Source of the DNA: Gordonia gummivorans
GTDB taxonomy: Bacteria > Actinomycetota > Actinomycetes > Mycobacteriales > Mycobacteriaceae
Assembly (NCBI RefSeq): GCF_022513585.1
Contig: NZ_JAKWBF010000025.1
Location: 1 to 64,000, forward strand
Length of the DNA: 64,000 nt
Direction: 5' to 3'
A program made the position numbers and the translations under genes. The notes under the pieces were generated by a model, which was not told where the DNA came from, did not search any database, and was given only the letters and a program-made list of their open reading frames with translations. Position 1 is the stretch's first letter; each line of letters starts with the position of its first letter. Of this stretch, positions 18,741 to 27,911 are shown one piece after another.

Positions 18741-20587
18741 TGACCCACCTTGTTGGGGGTCTGAGCTACACCGTTGGAGCGCATCTGCGGTTCACGCACC
18801 ACCTCAGGATCGGTGACGGCGCGACGAGCGTCAACGTCCAGCGTCCAGTCCACCTCGAACGGGATGGGACCGTTGGGCAGCCAGGGCTGCTCGGCGACCG
18901 CGTCGCGGACACGATATGTGCCCGTCTCGATGACGCCGAGTGCCGCGTCGATCACCTTGAACCGCTGTGTTCCCCGATGAATCGGCTGGGATTCGATCCA
19001 GGCGATCGTGAACTCACCCGGAGCGAAGTTGCAGCGTCGTTGCAGCGCGGCGATCATCTTCTCGTCGTGCAGATGCCCGTCGCCGAAGTTGAAGGCCACC
19101 AGCGAGTTACACGAGAACTCCGCCTCCCGGAGCGTGTAGGTGTCGATGTCGTCGCCGAGATGGCGCATCATCAGCGAGAACAGCGCCCGGCCCTGACTGT
19201 GCATCGACCGCCACGCCATCATCTGATGCATCACCACGTCGGCCACCTCCGGTTCGTAGGAGGCGAGCAGCTGGGTGCGGGTGTTCTTGGCGCCGCGGAC
19301 GACGAACTCGTCGAGCTTCTCCTCGGCGCCCGGCGCGAACGCCCAAGTGGCCGATGCCCAGTTGCCCGCGTACTGGCGCATGGACGGCAGGAACGACACC
19401 AAGTCGGGCCGCAGATTTCCGAGAATCGGGAAGAAGCACAGGGCGGCGGCGATCAGCACCATCGCCCAGGGCATCGACGTGTCGGTGAGGCCAAAGCCGT
19501 CCCAGTTCGGGAAGCCCCAGAAGAGGAAGATCGCGGCGAACGCGAACAGCAGATTCCATTCCAGCGGCACCGCCAACGGGAACGTCGACAGGATGAACAG
19601 GTGGAAGCACACCATCAGCGCGACGGCCCCGAGGGTGAGCCACTTGTTGGTGGAGAACAACAGGATCAGCGGGGTGACGATCTCGACGATGGTGCCCAGC
19701 ACATGGCCAACGCCACCGGCCAGTTTCGACGGCCGCATGTCCTCGGGAAAGTTGCGGTAGTGCGCGCGCTTGATCGCCTTGCTGCCCAGCCACGGTGTGT
19801 TGGAGAGCATCGGCGGGATCACCATCGAGAAGTGATGTCCCATCTTCGACACACCCGCCCCGACCCACACCGTGACCATCAGCAACTTGAGGGCGATGAT
19901 CATGTCCACGAATGGCAGGAAGCCGAAGAAGACGATCGCCGGCAGGTACTGTTCCGAGCGCGCAGCAATGAAGATCACCTTGTCGCGCAATCCGATCACC
20001 ACCATCAACGCGATGAGCGGGTACATCAGTACAGGGTTCACCAGACCAGCGTTGTCGGCGACCACGGAGTCCAGCGACGTCGAGCTCACACCCGGAAGGA
20101 CGATGGCCACAACCAGATTCACCAAGATCAGCGAATAGACCGCGATGTCGAACGGCGTGCGGGTGTCACCACGGGTGAACGGCACCTTGTCCGGCCACGG
20201 TGGCAGACGAATCGTCTGCGGCCGTAGCCAATACAGGAATCCGCCGGTCATCGGCTTGAAGTGCCCGGCCAGCGGACCCCACGAACCGCCGATGCCGAGG
20301 ACCTCGACCAGCACCGTCCACAGCAGGGCCTTCTGATAGACAATCGGCTCGTTCCACCACTCGCCGACGTGCAGCGGATTGAGGCCGGACGTCAGGGTGG
20401 CGATGGTGATGCCGACGCCGGCGTAGAACACGAACACCTTGACCAGATAGATCAGGTGCACCATTTTCGGTGTGCCGAAGCCGTATTCGGCCCAATGCGC
20501 ACCGAGAATGCGCAGCCGCTCGAGGAACGGTTTGTCCAGGAAGGTCGCCGGGTCGACCGGCGGGAAGTCGGGTTGGGTCAGTCCCAT
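18737..20587 (-). CDS. DUF3556 multi-pass membrane protein, copy B
   Basis: A 616-residue integral membrane protein of the DUF3556 family, function unknown. It shares the whole architecture of the copy at 13983-15710: an N-terminal RLRILGAHWAEYGFGTPKMV segment, about ten membrane helices, and a soluble tail with RCNFAPGEFTIAWIESQPIHRGTQ. The start at ATG 20587 (MGLTQPDFPP) is set by GAGGAGA 8 nt upstream; the longer frame is not supported. Its stop overlaps the start of the oxidoreductase gene, and it lies 95 nt downstream of the AMP-ligase gene, so ligase-DUF3556-oxidoreductase-PucR may be one operon. A link to lipid modification or transport is inferred from these partners. Confidence 0.84.
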   Translation of the reverse strand: MGLTQPDFPPVDPATFLDKPFLERLRILGAHWAEYGFGTPKMVHLIYLVKVFVFYAGVGITIATLTSGLNPLHVGEWWNEPIVYQKALLWTVLVEVLGIGGSWGPLAGHFKPMTGGFLYWLRPQTIRLPPWPDKVPFTRGDTRTPFDIAVYSLILVNLVVAIVLPGVSSTSLDSVVADNAGLVNPVLMYPLIALMVVIGLRDKVIFIAARSEQYLPAIVFFGFLPFVDMIIALKLLMVTVWVGAGVSKMGHHFSMVIPPMLSNTPWLGSKAIKRAHYRNFPEDMRPSKLAGGVGHVLGTIVEIVTPLILLFSTNKWLTLGAVALMVCFHLFILSTFPLAVPLEWNLLFAFAAIFLFWGFPNWDGFGLTDTSMPWAMVLIAAALCFFPILGNLRPDLVSFLPSMRQYAGNWASATWAFAPGAEEKLDEFVVRGAKNTRTQLLASYEPEVADVVMHQMMAWRSMHSQGRALFSLMMRHLGDDIDTYTLREAEFSCNSLVAFNFGDGHLHDEKMIAALQRRCNFAPGEFTIAWIESQPIHRGTQRFKVIDAALGVIETGTYRVRDAVAEQPWLPNGPIPFEVDWTLDVDARRAVTDPEVVREPQMRSNGVAQTPNKVGQ

Positions 20588-20682
20588 GGCAGATCTCTCC
20601 TCAGTTGATGTGGGTATGGGGGTTCGGGTATGGGGTATCGCCACGACGCCGGGCGGTGCCGTGTGGGTCGCTATCTGTTCGC

Positions 20683-22170
20683 TCAGGTGGGCAGGGGATC
20701 CTTGAGGCTGCTGCGCAGTGGATCTTTGAGGCTGCTTCGCAGGGATGGCTTGTCGATCTTTCCGACGGGGTTGCGCGGTAGCTCGTCGACAACGTGAATA
20801 CTGCTGGGCAACTTGATCTTTGCCAGCGCACCAGCGATGTGCGCGATGAGCTGCCCCTCGGTGATCATCCGATCGGGATAGGAAACGACAAACGCGACCG
20901 GCACTTCGCCGTACAGGTCGTCGGGCATTCCGACGACCGCGACTTCGAGCACGTCGGGATGGGTGGCGAGTGCGTTCTCGATCTCCTTGGGATAGATGTT
21001 CTCTCCGCCTCGGATGATCATGTCCTTGATCCGGTCGACGATGGTCAGGTAGCCGTCGGCGTCGAGTCGCCCGACGTCGCCGGTGTGCAGACGTCCGTCG
21101 ATCACGGTGCTGCTCGTCGCCTCGGGTCGATTCAGGTAGCCGCGCATCACATTCGGCCCGGAGATGACCACCTCACCGATCTCGCCGGTCGGTACGTCGT
21201 TTCCGTCCGCGTCGACGATGGCGATGTGCTGGTCAGGCAAGGCGGGTCCGACCGTGCCCAGCTTGCGCACTCCGTCGACCGGGTTGCACGCCGAGGCGCA
21301 CGTGCCCTCGGTGAGTCCGTAGCCTTCGACGATGGGAATGCCGAGTCGCCTTTCGGCCACCTCCAGCAACTCCTTCGAGATCGGTGCCGCACCGCAGATC
21401 GCAAACCGCAGGGAGGCAACGGCATCCGCGGTGAGTCCGGGTTGCGAGACCAGCAACGCGTAGATCGTCGGTACCGCTGAGAAGTACGTCGGCCGAAGTC
21501 GTGCGGTGTCGTCGAAGAAGCGCGCGGGCGAGAATCTTCCGGTGATGCTCAGTTGGCCACCGGCAAGCATCGGAGCCAGGAAGCTGACGCAGATCGCATT
21601 GACGTGGAACAGCGGTAGCACCAGCAGTGCGTGATCGCGCTCGGTGAGCGAAAGATGCTTGGCCATGGCCGATCCCATGTAGAGCAGATTCGCGTGCGTG
21701 AGGCGCACGCCCTTGGGCCGGCCGGTGGAGCCCGACGTGTAGATGAGCAGCGCGTCGTCGGACGCCGTCGGATTTCGCGGAGGCTGCCAGTCCGGCGATG
21801 CCTGTTCGGCCAGGTCTTCCGGTGCGATGACGGTACGTGCCGGCGACGTGCAGTCCGGGCCGCCGACAACGATCCGCGCGCCCGAATCGTCCAGCTGGTA
21901 AGCCGCTTCCACTGGGGTGAACGCCGGGTTGACCGGAGTCGCAACCGCACCCACCCGCCAGGCCGCGATCATCGTGATCAGCAGCTCGACGCGATTCGGC
22001 AGAAACGTTGCCACGACGTCGCCCGCGACAACTCCGCTGCGGCACAGCTGCTCGGCGACCGCTTCGACGCGACGTGCGAACGTGGCGTAGTCGAGCGACA
22101 CCGAATCGTCGCGGACACACGGAGCAGCGCCGCGTTCGGCGAGGTCCCAGGCGAAGTAGCTACCGGTCAC
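20683..22170 (-). CDS. Acyl-CoA synthetase / AMP-dependent ligase
   Basis: A 495-residue ANL-superfamily ligase that activates a carboxylic acid with ATP to an acyl-adenylate and then an acyl-CoA. The P-loop-like motif is LLIYTSGSTGRPKGVRLTH. Other core motifs are VEGYGLTEGT, the hinge LHTGDVGRLDADGYLTIVDR, and the C-terminal catalytic lysine region in RNPVGKIDKPSLR. The size is typical. The C-terminus carries a duplicated tail in which the heptad-like RSSLKDPL occurs twice, encoded by two 24-bp units (20696-20743); this lies beyond the catalytic lysine. The gene probably heads the DUF3556 copy B operon. The chain length or aromatic nature of the substrate cannot be told. Confidence 0.9.
   Translation of the reverse strand: MTGSYFAWDLAERGAAPCVRDDSVSLDYATFARRVEAVAEQLCRSGVVAGDVVATFLPNRVELLITMIAAWRVGAVATPVNPAFTPVEAAYQLDDSGARIVVGGPDCTSPARTVIAPEDLAEQASPDWQPPRNPTASDDALLIYTSGSTGRPKGVRLTHANLLYMGSAMAKHLSLTERDHALLVLPLFHVNAICVSFLAPMLAGGQLSITGRFSPARFFDDTARLRPTYFSAVPTIYALLVSQPGLTADAVASLRFAICGAAPISKELLEVAERRLGIPIVEGYGLTEGTCASACNPVDGVRKLGTVGPALPDQHIAIVDADGNDVPTGEIGEVVISGPNVMRGYLNRPEATSSTVIDGRLHTGDVGRLDADGYLTIVDRIKDMIIRGGENIYPKEIENALATHPDVLEVAVVGMPDDLYGEVPVAFVVSYPDRMITEGQLIAHIAGALAKIKLPSSIHVVDELPRNPVGKIDKPSLRSSLKDPLRSSLKDPLPT
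20696..20743. repeat. Two tandem 24-bp units in the ligase 3' end
   Basis: Units 20696-20719 and 20720-20743 both begin GGAT-C-(C/T)-TTGAGGCTGCT and differ at a few positions. They keep the frame and duplicate eight residues (RSSLKDPL) at the C-terminus of the acyl-CoA ligase, a slippage-type in-frame duplication. Confidence 0.75.
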
Positions 22171-22335
22171 GTTTGTTGCCCTTTCGGTGACGATGGGGTG
22201 TGATCCAGGACACTATGTGCGGATGAACGCGCTGGGTACGGCCTACCAAGCCAGAGTTCGGGGACCGAATTGTGCTGAGAGGACAATCGGGGCTGCGAGA
22301 CTTGACGCAGTCGTTCGTTGGCGAAAGGTCTCGTG

Positions 22336-22770
22336 ATGGCATCGCTCTTCATCCGCACGCTGCAGGCTCACCAGTGGCTCTACGAGCACTCCGGTGGGCT
22401 CGTCGGGCATCGGCTGCTGTTCGGCAATCCGACGCTCCTGCTGCGGACCGTCGGGCGTCGTACCGGTGAAAACCGCTGTAGTGCACTGACATACGGCCGC
22501 GACGGGGACGCCTACCTGGTGGTTGCTTCCAACGGCGGTTCGCCGAGGCCGCCGGGCTGGTTGGCCAACGTCAAGGCCAAGCCGGACTGCGAGATCCAGG
22601 TGGGCCGCACACGTCTACAGGTGGTTGCTCGGCCGACCTATCCCGACGACCCGGATTACGCCCGGCGATTCGAGATCGTGGATAAGGTCAACCAGGGCCG
22701 ATACACCGGCTACCAGAAGAAGACGTCCCGGCCGCTGGCCATCGTCGAATTGAGGCCGCCACACGGGTGA
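22336..22770 (+). CDS. Deazaflavin-dependent (Ddn-type) nitroreductase family protein
   Basis: A 144-residue split-barrel protein of the F420-dependent Ddn/FDOR-B group, which transfers hydride from reduced F420 to small or lipophilic electron acceptors. Family marks are LLRTVGRRTGENRCSALTYG, YLVVASNGGSPRPPGWLANV and the terminal RPLAIVELRP. I use ATG 22336 since AAAGG lies 8 nt upstream; the longer frame starts with TTG. It is divergent from the ligase gene with 165 bp between them. Ddn-like proteins are abundant paralogues in mycolic-acid bacteria, so the individual substrate is unknown. Confidence 0.87.
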   Translation: MASLFIRTLQAHQWLYEHSGGLVGHRLLFGNPTLLLRTVGRRTGENRCSALTYGRDGDAYLVVASNGGSPRPPGWLANVKAKPDCEIQVGRTRLQVVARPTYPDDPDYARRFEIVDKVNQGRYTGYQKKTSRPLAIVELRPPHG

Positions 22771-22893
22771 TGCCATCGGGCAGTCACTGCCCATCGCTGT
22801 CGGCGTGATGATCAGTCCACTCCCGATTGTCGCATGGTGTTGTTGCTGGTCATCGGTGCGAAACTGATCGGCGACGGCATCACCATCCTGTGA
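22769..22893 (+). pseudogene. Remnant of a GAP-family (Sap) membrane protein gene
   Basis: Two short pieces in different frames match opposite ends of GAP-family membrane proteins. GDAIGQSLPIAVGVMISPLP (from 22769) resembles the N-terminus, and LLLVIGAKLIGDGITIL (ending at the stop 22891-22893) resembles the C-terminus. About 200 internal codons are missing and the frame has shifted, so this looks like an internally deleted relic. The identification rests on remembered family sequence and needs a database check. Confidence 0.45.
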
Positions 22894-22962
22894 GCACCCA
22901 TCTGCGGTGACCTCCCACCCGAACCACCGGCGTACGAGAAGTCTCGAGAACCGGAGGTCATC

Positions 22963-23694
22963 GTGGAGTCATCAAGTGGTTGCAACTCAAGGCGAGGTCG
23001 TCATCGCGCACCCGAACGTCGCCGTTGGGCGGGGTGGGTAGCTGCGGGGTCGGCCCCGGCCGTCCTGGCGTTCGCCGGCGCCGGACTGGCATCAGCCGAG
23101 ACCACCGCACCGGCCCGACATCCTGCGGTGTCGGTGCACCAGTCGGGCGATCGCACCGGACCTGGTGTGCGTGCGCTTCCTCGCTCAGCGCCACTGCCAC
23201 GACTCGATCCGGCGAAGTTCCGGGCGCCGCAGCGGACCGAACCGGTCCGGCCGATCGTCGCGCCGCGCGGAACGGTGCGGATCGGCGATCTCCAGGCTCC
23301 AACGCCGAATTGGATGAACTCGCAACAACGCTCCCAGGTGAACAACGCTGCAGCAGACGCTGAGGCGCAGGTCGCCACTGCTGCCGATTCGGTTGGCCTA
23401 CCCGCCGCCCGTTCGGATCGGGTGGCCGCAGCGGTCGTCGGTGATTCCGCCGCAGGTGCCGCCATCGCCACGGCCACCGTCGGAGCTCCGCTCGCGGCCG
23501 CAGGTGCGCTGGTCGGAGGTGTCGCCGGATTGATCGTCGGCGTGCCGTTCCTGCCGGCCGGCCTGGTTGCCGGTCCGATCGCCGGCGCGGCCATCGGCGC
23601 AGCGGCCACCGCTGCCCCGTTCACCGCACTCGGCGCGGGCATCGGTGCCGGCGTCGGATTGGCTCGCGGATTGGCCGAACCACCGCACCGCTGA
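22963..23694 (+). CDS. Exported Ala/Gly-rich protein of unknown function
   Basis: A 243-residue protein starting at GTG 22963, with GGAGG 7 nt upstream. A long basic n-region (RRGRHRAPERRR) leads into a hydrophobic stretch and a cleavage-like ASA site near residues 43-46, typical of an actinobacterial Sec signal peptide. The middle is polar and Pro/Arg-rich. The C-terminal 90 residues are a Gly/Ala/Val-rich hydrophobic region with repeated GAAI/GAPL/GLVAG stretches, possibly membrane-inserted or aggregation-prone. I do not recognise the family. It is followed by the kinase gene on the same strand, 88 nt away, with no sign of coupling. Confidence 0.7.
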   Translation: MESSSGCNSRRGRHRAPERRRWAGWVAAGSAPAVLAFAGAGLASAETTAPARHPAVSVHQSGDRTGPGVRALPRSAPLPRLDPAKFRAPQRTEPVRPIVAPRGTVRIGDLQAPTPNWMNSQQRSQVNNAAADAEAQVATAADSVGLPAARSDRVAAAVVGDSAAGAAIATATVGAPLAAAGALVGGVAGLIVGVPFLPAGLVAGPIAGAAIGAAATAAPFTALGAGIGAGVGLARGLAEPPHR

Positions 23695-23782
23695 GGTCTG
23701 CTGTCGTCCGTTCGGACGCAACCCTGCGTGCTGACGTGACACTCTCTGTGTGATTGCCGATGCTCTACACAGGGAGGTCAGC

Positions 23783-25333
23783 ATGGGTGCCAGCGGGACG
23801 CGGTTGGCGGCGGGCGACGTGATCGCCGGCTACACCGTCATCCGGACGTTGGGGCGCGGCGGGATGGGCACGGTGTACCTCGTGCAGCATCCGCGCCTGC
23901 CGCGGAATCAGGCGCTGAAGGTGTTGGCGTCGACGCTCGGCGGCGATCCGTCGTTCCGGGAACGCTTCCGACGCGAGGCGGATCTTGCATCGCGCCTCGA
24001 TCATCCGAACATCGTCAACGTCCAGGACGCCGGGGTCGAGGACGACGTCATGTGGATCGCGATGCAGTACGTCGACGGGACCGACACCGCGGCGATGCTC
24101 CGCGACAGCGACGGACCCCTGCAGGCCGACGCGGTGGTGGGCATCATTGCTCAAGTCGCGTCGGCGCTCGACTACGCGCATGCGCAGGGGCTTCTGCATC
24201 GTGATGTGAAGCCCGCCAATGTCCTGGTGACAGCCGGGCACGGCGGTACTTGGCGGGCGCTGATCGGTGATTTCGGTGTGGCCCGTCTGATGACCGACTC
24301 CACCGATCTCACCGGCACCGGCAACATGATCGGGACCCTCAACTATGCGGCCCCCGAAATGTTCGGTGGCGCGCCGCTCACACCTGCGGTCGACGTCTAT
24401 GCGCTCGGCTGCACGCTGTATGAGTTGCTCGCCGGGCAGCCTGTCTTCACCCGGCCCGACCAGCTCGGCCTGATCGGCGCGCACGCACACGCGCCGGTCC
24501 CGCGTCTGTCCGAGGTGCGTCCCGATCTACCGGTCGCACTCGACGACGTGATCTTTCGAGCGCTCGCCAAGCGGCCCGAGGACCGCTTCCACACGTGCAC
24601 CGACCTGGCTGCGGCAGCATCTGCCGCGTTGCATGAGAAGCCAGCTCCGACAACAACTCTGGGACGAACGGTGTTGTCGCCACCCGCGTATCGTCCGACC
24701 GAGATGCGCCCCACCACGGCTGTCGGGCGACCCAACTTCAGTGGGCCGGCGCCGGCCTATCCGCCGCCGGGGAACCGCCCGCCGACCGGACCGCCCCCTG
24801 GTGGGCCGAGCCCCACTCCCCCGCGTCGTACGGGGTTGATCGCGGCCGCGGTGGTCGGGGTTGTGGTGTTGGTGGCGGCCATTGCGATTGCCGCGGTGGT
24901 TCTCACCGGTGGTTCCGACGACACACCGAGCGCCGCGGTGCAGACCACACCCACCACCGTGGGTTTGTCCGTCACGGAGACGTCACCGCCGACGACCGCC
25001 TCGACCACTGCGGAGGCATCGCTGACGGGAACCTGGCGTGGTGCGGTGTCGGGAGATCAGACGGGCTTCGACGTCGTCGCCACCATCACGTCGAATCAAC
25101 CGGTCGCCGCCACAGTCGAGTATCCGCAAATCGGTTGCGCCGGAACATGGACCGAGAAGTCTCGGCAGGGGACGACGGTGATCCTGACCGAGAACATCAC
25201 CCGCGGCACCTGCGTCACGTCGGAGATCACCATCACCCCGATCTCCGACGATTCGCTCTCGTACTACTCCAGCTATTTCTCGCAGTCGCAGAACCGGACG
25301 TTCGTCATCAACGCGACGCTGCGGCGCGTGTGA
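23783..25333 (+). CDS. Transmembrane serine/threonine protein kinase (Pkn-type)
   Basis: A 516-residue receptor-like kinase. The kinase domain (about residues 12-275) has the glycine loop LGRGGMGTVYLV, VAIK-like lysine in QALKVL, HRDVKPANVL (catalytic D near 141), DFGVARL and the APE equivalent APEMFGG. A Pro-rich juxtamembrane linker precedes one membrane helix (about 350-375). The extracellular part is Thr-rich and then a roughly 90-residue beta-rich domain (GTWRGAVSGDQTGFDVVATI) instead of PASTA repeats. The start at ATG 23783 follows GGGAGG by 5-6 nt; an upstream in-frame start is not supported. Its stop nearly abuts the convergent DUF222 gene. Confidence 0.9.
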   Translation: MGASGTRLAAGDVIAGYTVIRTLGRGGMGTVYLVQHPRLPRNQALKVLASTLGGDPSFRERFRREADLASRLDHPNIVNVQDAGVEDDVMWIAMQYVDGTDTAAMLRDSDGPLQADAVVGIIAQVASALDYAHAQGLLHRDVKPANVLVTAGHGGTWRALIGDFGVARLMTDSTDLTGTGNMIGTLNYAAPEMFGGAPLTPAVDVYALGCTLYELLAGQPVFTRPDQLGLIGAHAHAPVPRLSEVRPDLPVALDDVIFRALAKRPEDRFHTCTDLAAAASAALHEKPAPTTTLGRTVLSPPAYRPTEMRPTTAVGRPNFSGPAPAYPPPGNRPPTGPPPGGPSPTPPRRTGLIAAAVVGVVVLVAAIAIAAVVLTGGSDDTPSAAVQTTPTTVGLSVTETSPPTTASTTAEASLTGTWRGAVSGDQTGFDVVATITSNQPVAATVEYPQIGCAGTWTEKSRQGTTVILTENITRGTCVTSEITITPISDDSLSYYSSYFSQSQNRTFVINATLRRV

Positions 25334-26959
25334 CTAACCGATCCCGAGGTGCTCTTCCAGCATCCCGACGAGCCGATTCTCGATCACTGATTCCGGGTTG
25401 ATGGTTTGTCGGAGTTGGAGTCGGGCGAGTTCGTTTCGCGTGCGGGCGTTTTCGAGCAGCCGGAAGTGCCCGACGACACTGTCCTCGGTTGCCTGTGTGT
25501 CACCGTCGTCCGGCGGCCCGTGGATTTCCGCACGCACTCTGTTGAGGTGTGCGGTGAATCCGGCGGCGATGTCGGGGAAGCGGTTGATGCGTGCAGGGTT
25601 GGGTGGTGCGCCGGGGTGGGCGTTGAGTCGCCACGCGCACCGTCCGGCGTCGGGGCCGTCCTCGATGATCCAGGTGGTGAACTGACCCGGTTTAGGCCCG
25701 ACTCGCCGGTTATGCGGTGGGCAAGCCGGATACAGTTCGGTGATGTCGGTGTTGCCGCCCAACGCGAAATCCAGTTTGGCGTGGTGTATTTCAACGTGGG
25801 TGGCCGGTTGATCACAGTCCGGTGCCGAACACCGCTCCCCGCCGATGCGAACAAACGACGCCAACCGTTGAGCCATGGAGGCCAACCGCTTACCCCGACC
25901 AAGGAACAGCGGCTCGGGCTTCGCGCCATCAAAGATCGCCAGCCACGGCTGCACCTGTCCGGCCATGCCGATCAGTTCAGAGATCGGGATGACCCCACCG
26001 GTGGCGGTGGTCGCCACCCCGGACCCCCGGACCAAATCCGCCAGGTTGGCTTTGATGATCAGCTGGATCGGCAGACCGCGATGGGTTGTGCCGAGCAGAC
26101 CGTCTTCCAACACCGCTTTCAACAACGCGTTGAGCGCGTCGTGATTGCACTGGGCCACCGACCGCCCGTCCCGCAGAGCGGCCGCGGCCACCACGTTGGG
26201 GTCGGCATCCTCATACGGCCCGGACGGCGACTCGGGGTCCTGTGGGTTGTTCATTCCGGGCTGCGCCCACGCGGCCAACATCGTCGCAAATCGGTTTGCC
26301 AGAACAGGATCGAGCGTGCCGGTGAGCTTTGACGTGCCGTCGGCGCGTTGCTTGTTCATCCACAGATTGCGGCGCCGGGCGCGGTCGGCGTCGTCGGACA
26401 GGGTGCCGTCGGGGTCGAGATGACCGAGGAGGCGTTGTCCGGCGGTGGCGATGTCGTTGGGGGTGTGTTCTTTGGCGATGTCGACCATCTGCCGCTCGGC
26501 CGCAACCTGCACGTCGTGCGGGGTGGTGTGCGGGATCTGATCGAGGGTGTCGAGCACGGCGCGGATGTGTCCGTGTCCGATGCTGCCCTCGGCGAACGCT
26601 TCGGCCACCGCGGGGAAGCGGGGTTCGCGTTCTTCGCCGGTCGGCTGGCGGAAGGTGGCGGTGACGGCCATCTGGGCGCGGCGTCGGCCCGGATCGGACA
26701 CGCGCAGGCGGGCGTTGAAGAAGTTGGTGGGGCTGCGATATCCCATGCGGTGGGGCAGATCTCGATCCGACACCTCGACCAGCTGCCGGTCCCCGGCATA
26801 AGTCATCCGAGCCAGAGCCTGCTCATGGGCGGCAGCGACCTCCACCAACTCGTCGTCGGTGCACGCTGTGAGATCAGCCTCGACCAACTCGTCGAGCAGG
26901 GCATGGACCTGCGCCACCAACTCCGCTGCGCGTGACGTGCCGCCGATAGTTGTGGTCAT
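25334..26959 (-). CDS. DUF222/HNH endonuclease domain protein (13E12 type)
   Basis: A 541-residue protein with the DUF222 region over its first two thirds and a C-terminal HNH nuclease domain. The HNH part has the Cys pair in CSAPDCDQPATHVEIHHAK and the terminal Asn/His in LYPACPPHNRRVG (about residues 380-425), enough for a beta-beta-alpha metal site. The group is the multi-copy 13E12 repeat family of mycobacteria and relatives; its cellular role is not settled. I start at ATG 26959 (MTTTIGGTS) with GGGTGAG about 8 nt upstream; the longer frame adds 24 residues of unlikely sequence. Its TAG stop directly follows the TGA of the convergent kinase gene. Confidence 0.87.
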   Translation of the reverse strand: MTTTIGGTSRAAELVAQVHALLDELVEADLTACTDDELVEVAAAHEQALARMTYAGDRQLVEVSDRDLPHRMGYRSPTNFFNARLRVSDPGRRRAQMAVTATFRQPTGEEREPRFPAVAEAFAEGSIGHGHIRAVLDTLDQIPHTTPHDVQVAAERQMVDIAKEHTPNDIATAGQRLLGHLDPDGTLSDDADRARRRNLWMNKQRADGTSKLTGTLDPVLANRFATMLAAWAQPGMNNPQDPESPSGPYEDADPNVVAAAALRDGRSVAQCNHDALNALLKAVLEDGLLGTTHRGLPIQLIIKANLADLVRGSGVATTATGGVIPISELIGMAGQVQPWLAIFDGAKPEPLFLGRGKRLASMAQRLASFVRIGGERCSAPDCDQPATHVEIHHAKLDFALGGNTDITELYPACPPHNRRVGPKPGQFTTWIIEDGPDAGRCAWRLNAHPGAPPNPARINRFPDIAAGFTAHLNRVRAEIHGPPDDGDTQATEDSVVGHFRLLENARTRNELARLQLRQTINPESVIENRLVGMLEEHLGIG

Positions 26960-27073
26960 CCGATGCTCACCCCCGAAAGCCGTCCCCTCGAACTTGTGTT
27001 CGAGAGTAACCGCTCCGAGCGGCCCGCGCAAGGGATTTCTCGAAAATTCTTTCGATGAGTTTCTGGCGGCTGC

Positions 27074-27856
27074 TCAGTAGGGCGGAACGTCGATGATCGG
27101 TCGTCGGACGTCCGCACCGGCACCGTCGAAATGCCACCACTCGCCCGAGTACACCGACAGCCCGCCGGCGGACATCGCCGACCGTAATCTTGCGCGATTA
27201 CGTTGTGCCACCGCGGAGACTCCGTCGGTCGCGTACGCGGTTGCCGCAGGCGTGAAGGAGTCGAAGTCGGTACCCATCTCGACGAGGCAACGGTCGGCGA
27301 TGCGCCGGTTCGGCGGGCAGCCGGGTCGTCGCGCGGCCAACGTGACGTCGACCGACCTGCCCGACTCGTGACTGCGCGAATACGGCCCCGGCGCAGCGAC
27401 CCACGCGGGATTCGACACCTTCTCGTACATGGTCTGCTGCACCGAATGCGGGCGGTAGCAGTCCCAGAACACCAACACCTCGTTGCTGCGCCGTAGTTGT
27501 TGCGCGGCACGACGCAGTCCCGGACCCATCGACCGGTGAACCAGGCAGCGTGCATTGGCCGAGTACAACCGCACCCCGACAAAGTTGTTCGTCGTCGCAT
27601 ACCGCAGATCGATCAGCGCATCGGGCACAACGCTGCGTACATCGATGAATCCGACCGACCGGGCGTTGGCCGACACCGGCGGAATCCGCGTCGGCGATGC
27701 AGTGACGCTGCCTGGCGGCGAGATGATCGACGGGCTCACGTTCTGCGACGGCGACGCCGAAGCCGTTCGTTCCGACAGGGTTTCGTTGGCGCACCCGACC
27801 GCGACGGTGCCGGCCACCAGCAGGGTGACCAACCGCAGAACCGATCGTCGACGCAT
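27074..27856 (-). CDS. Lipoprotein D-alanyl-D-alanine dipeptidase (VanX/DdpX-like, M15D)
   Basis: A 260-residue predicted lipoprotein: the signal peptide ends in VAVGC (lipidated Cys22), then a Ser/Pro-rich linker, then an M15D peptidase domain. Zinc-site motifs are complete: SRSHESGRSVDV (His and Asp near 163-170) and the catalytic EWWHFD (Glu and third zinc ligand His near 240). The enzyme would cleave D-Ala-D-Ala or related dipeptides outside the membrane. No vancomycin-resistance partners (VanH, VanA) are near, so a role in peptidoglycan recycling is more likely than resistance. The start at ATG 27856 (MRRRSVLRL) gives a proper signal peptide. Confidence 0.87.
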   Translation of the reverse strand: MRRRSVLRLVTLLVAGTVAVGCANETLSERTASASPSQNVSPSIISPPGSVTASPTRIPPVSANARSVGFIDVRSVVPDALIDLRYATTNNFVGVRLYSANARCLVHRSMGPGLRRAAQQLRRSNEVLVFWDCYRPHSVQQTMYEKVSNPAWVAAPGPYSRSHESGRSVDVTLAARRPGCPPNRRIADRCLVEMGTDFDSFTPAATAYATDGVSAVAQRNRARLRSAMSAGGLSVYSGEWWHFDGAGADVRRPIIDVPPY

Positions 27857-27911
27857 TGGTGTGTTTCTACCACGTCTCCGATGCACGAGCGTCGAGTCAT
27901 AGGCTTGCCAT

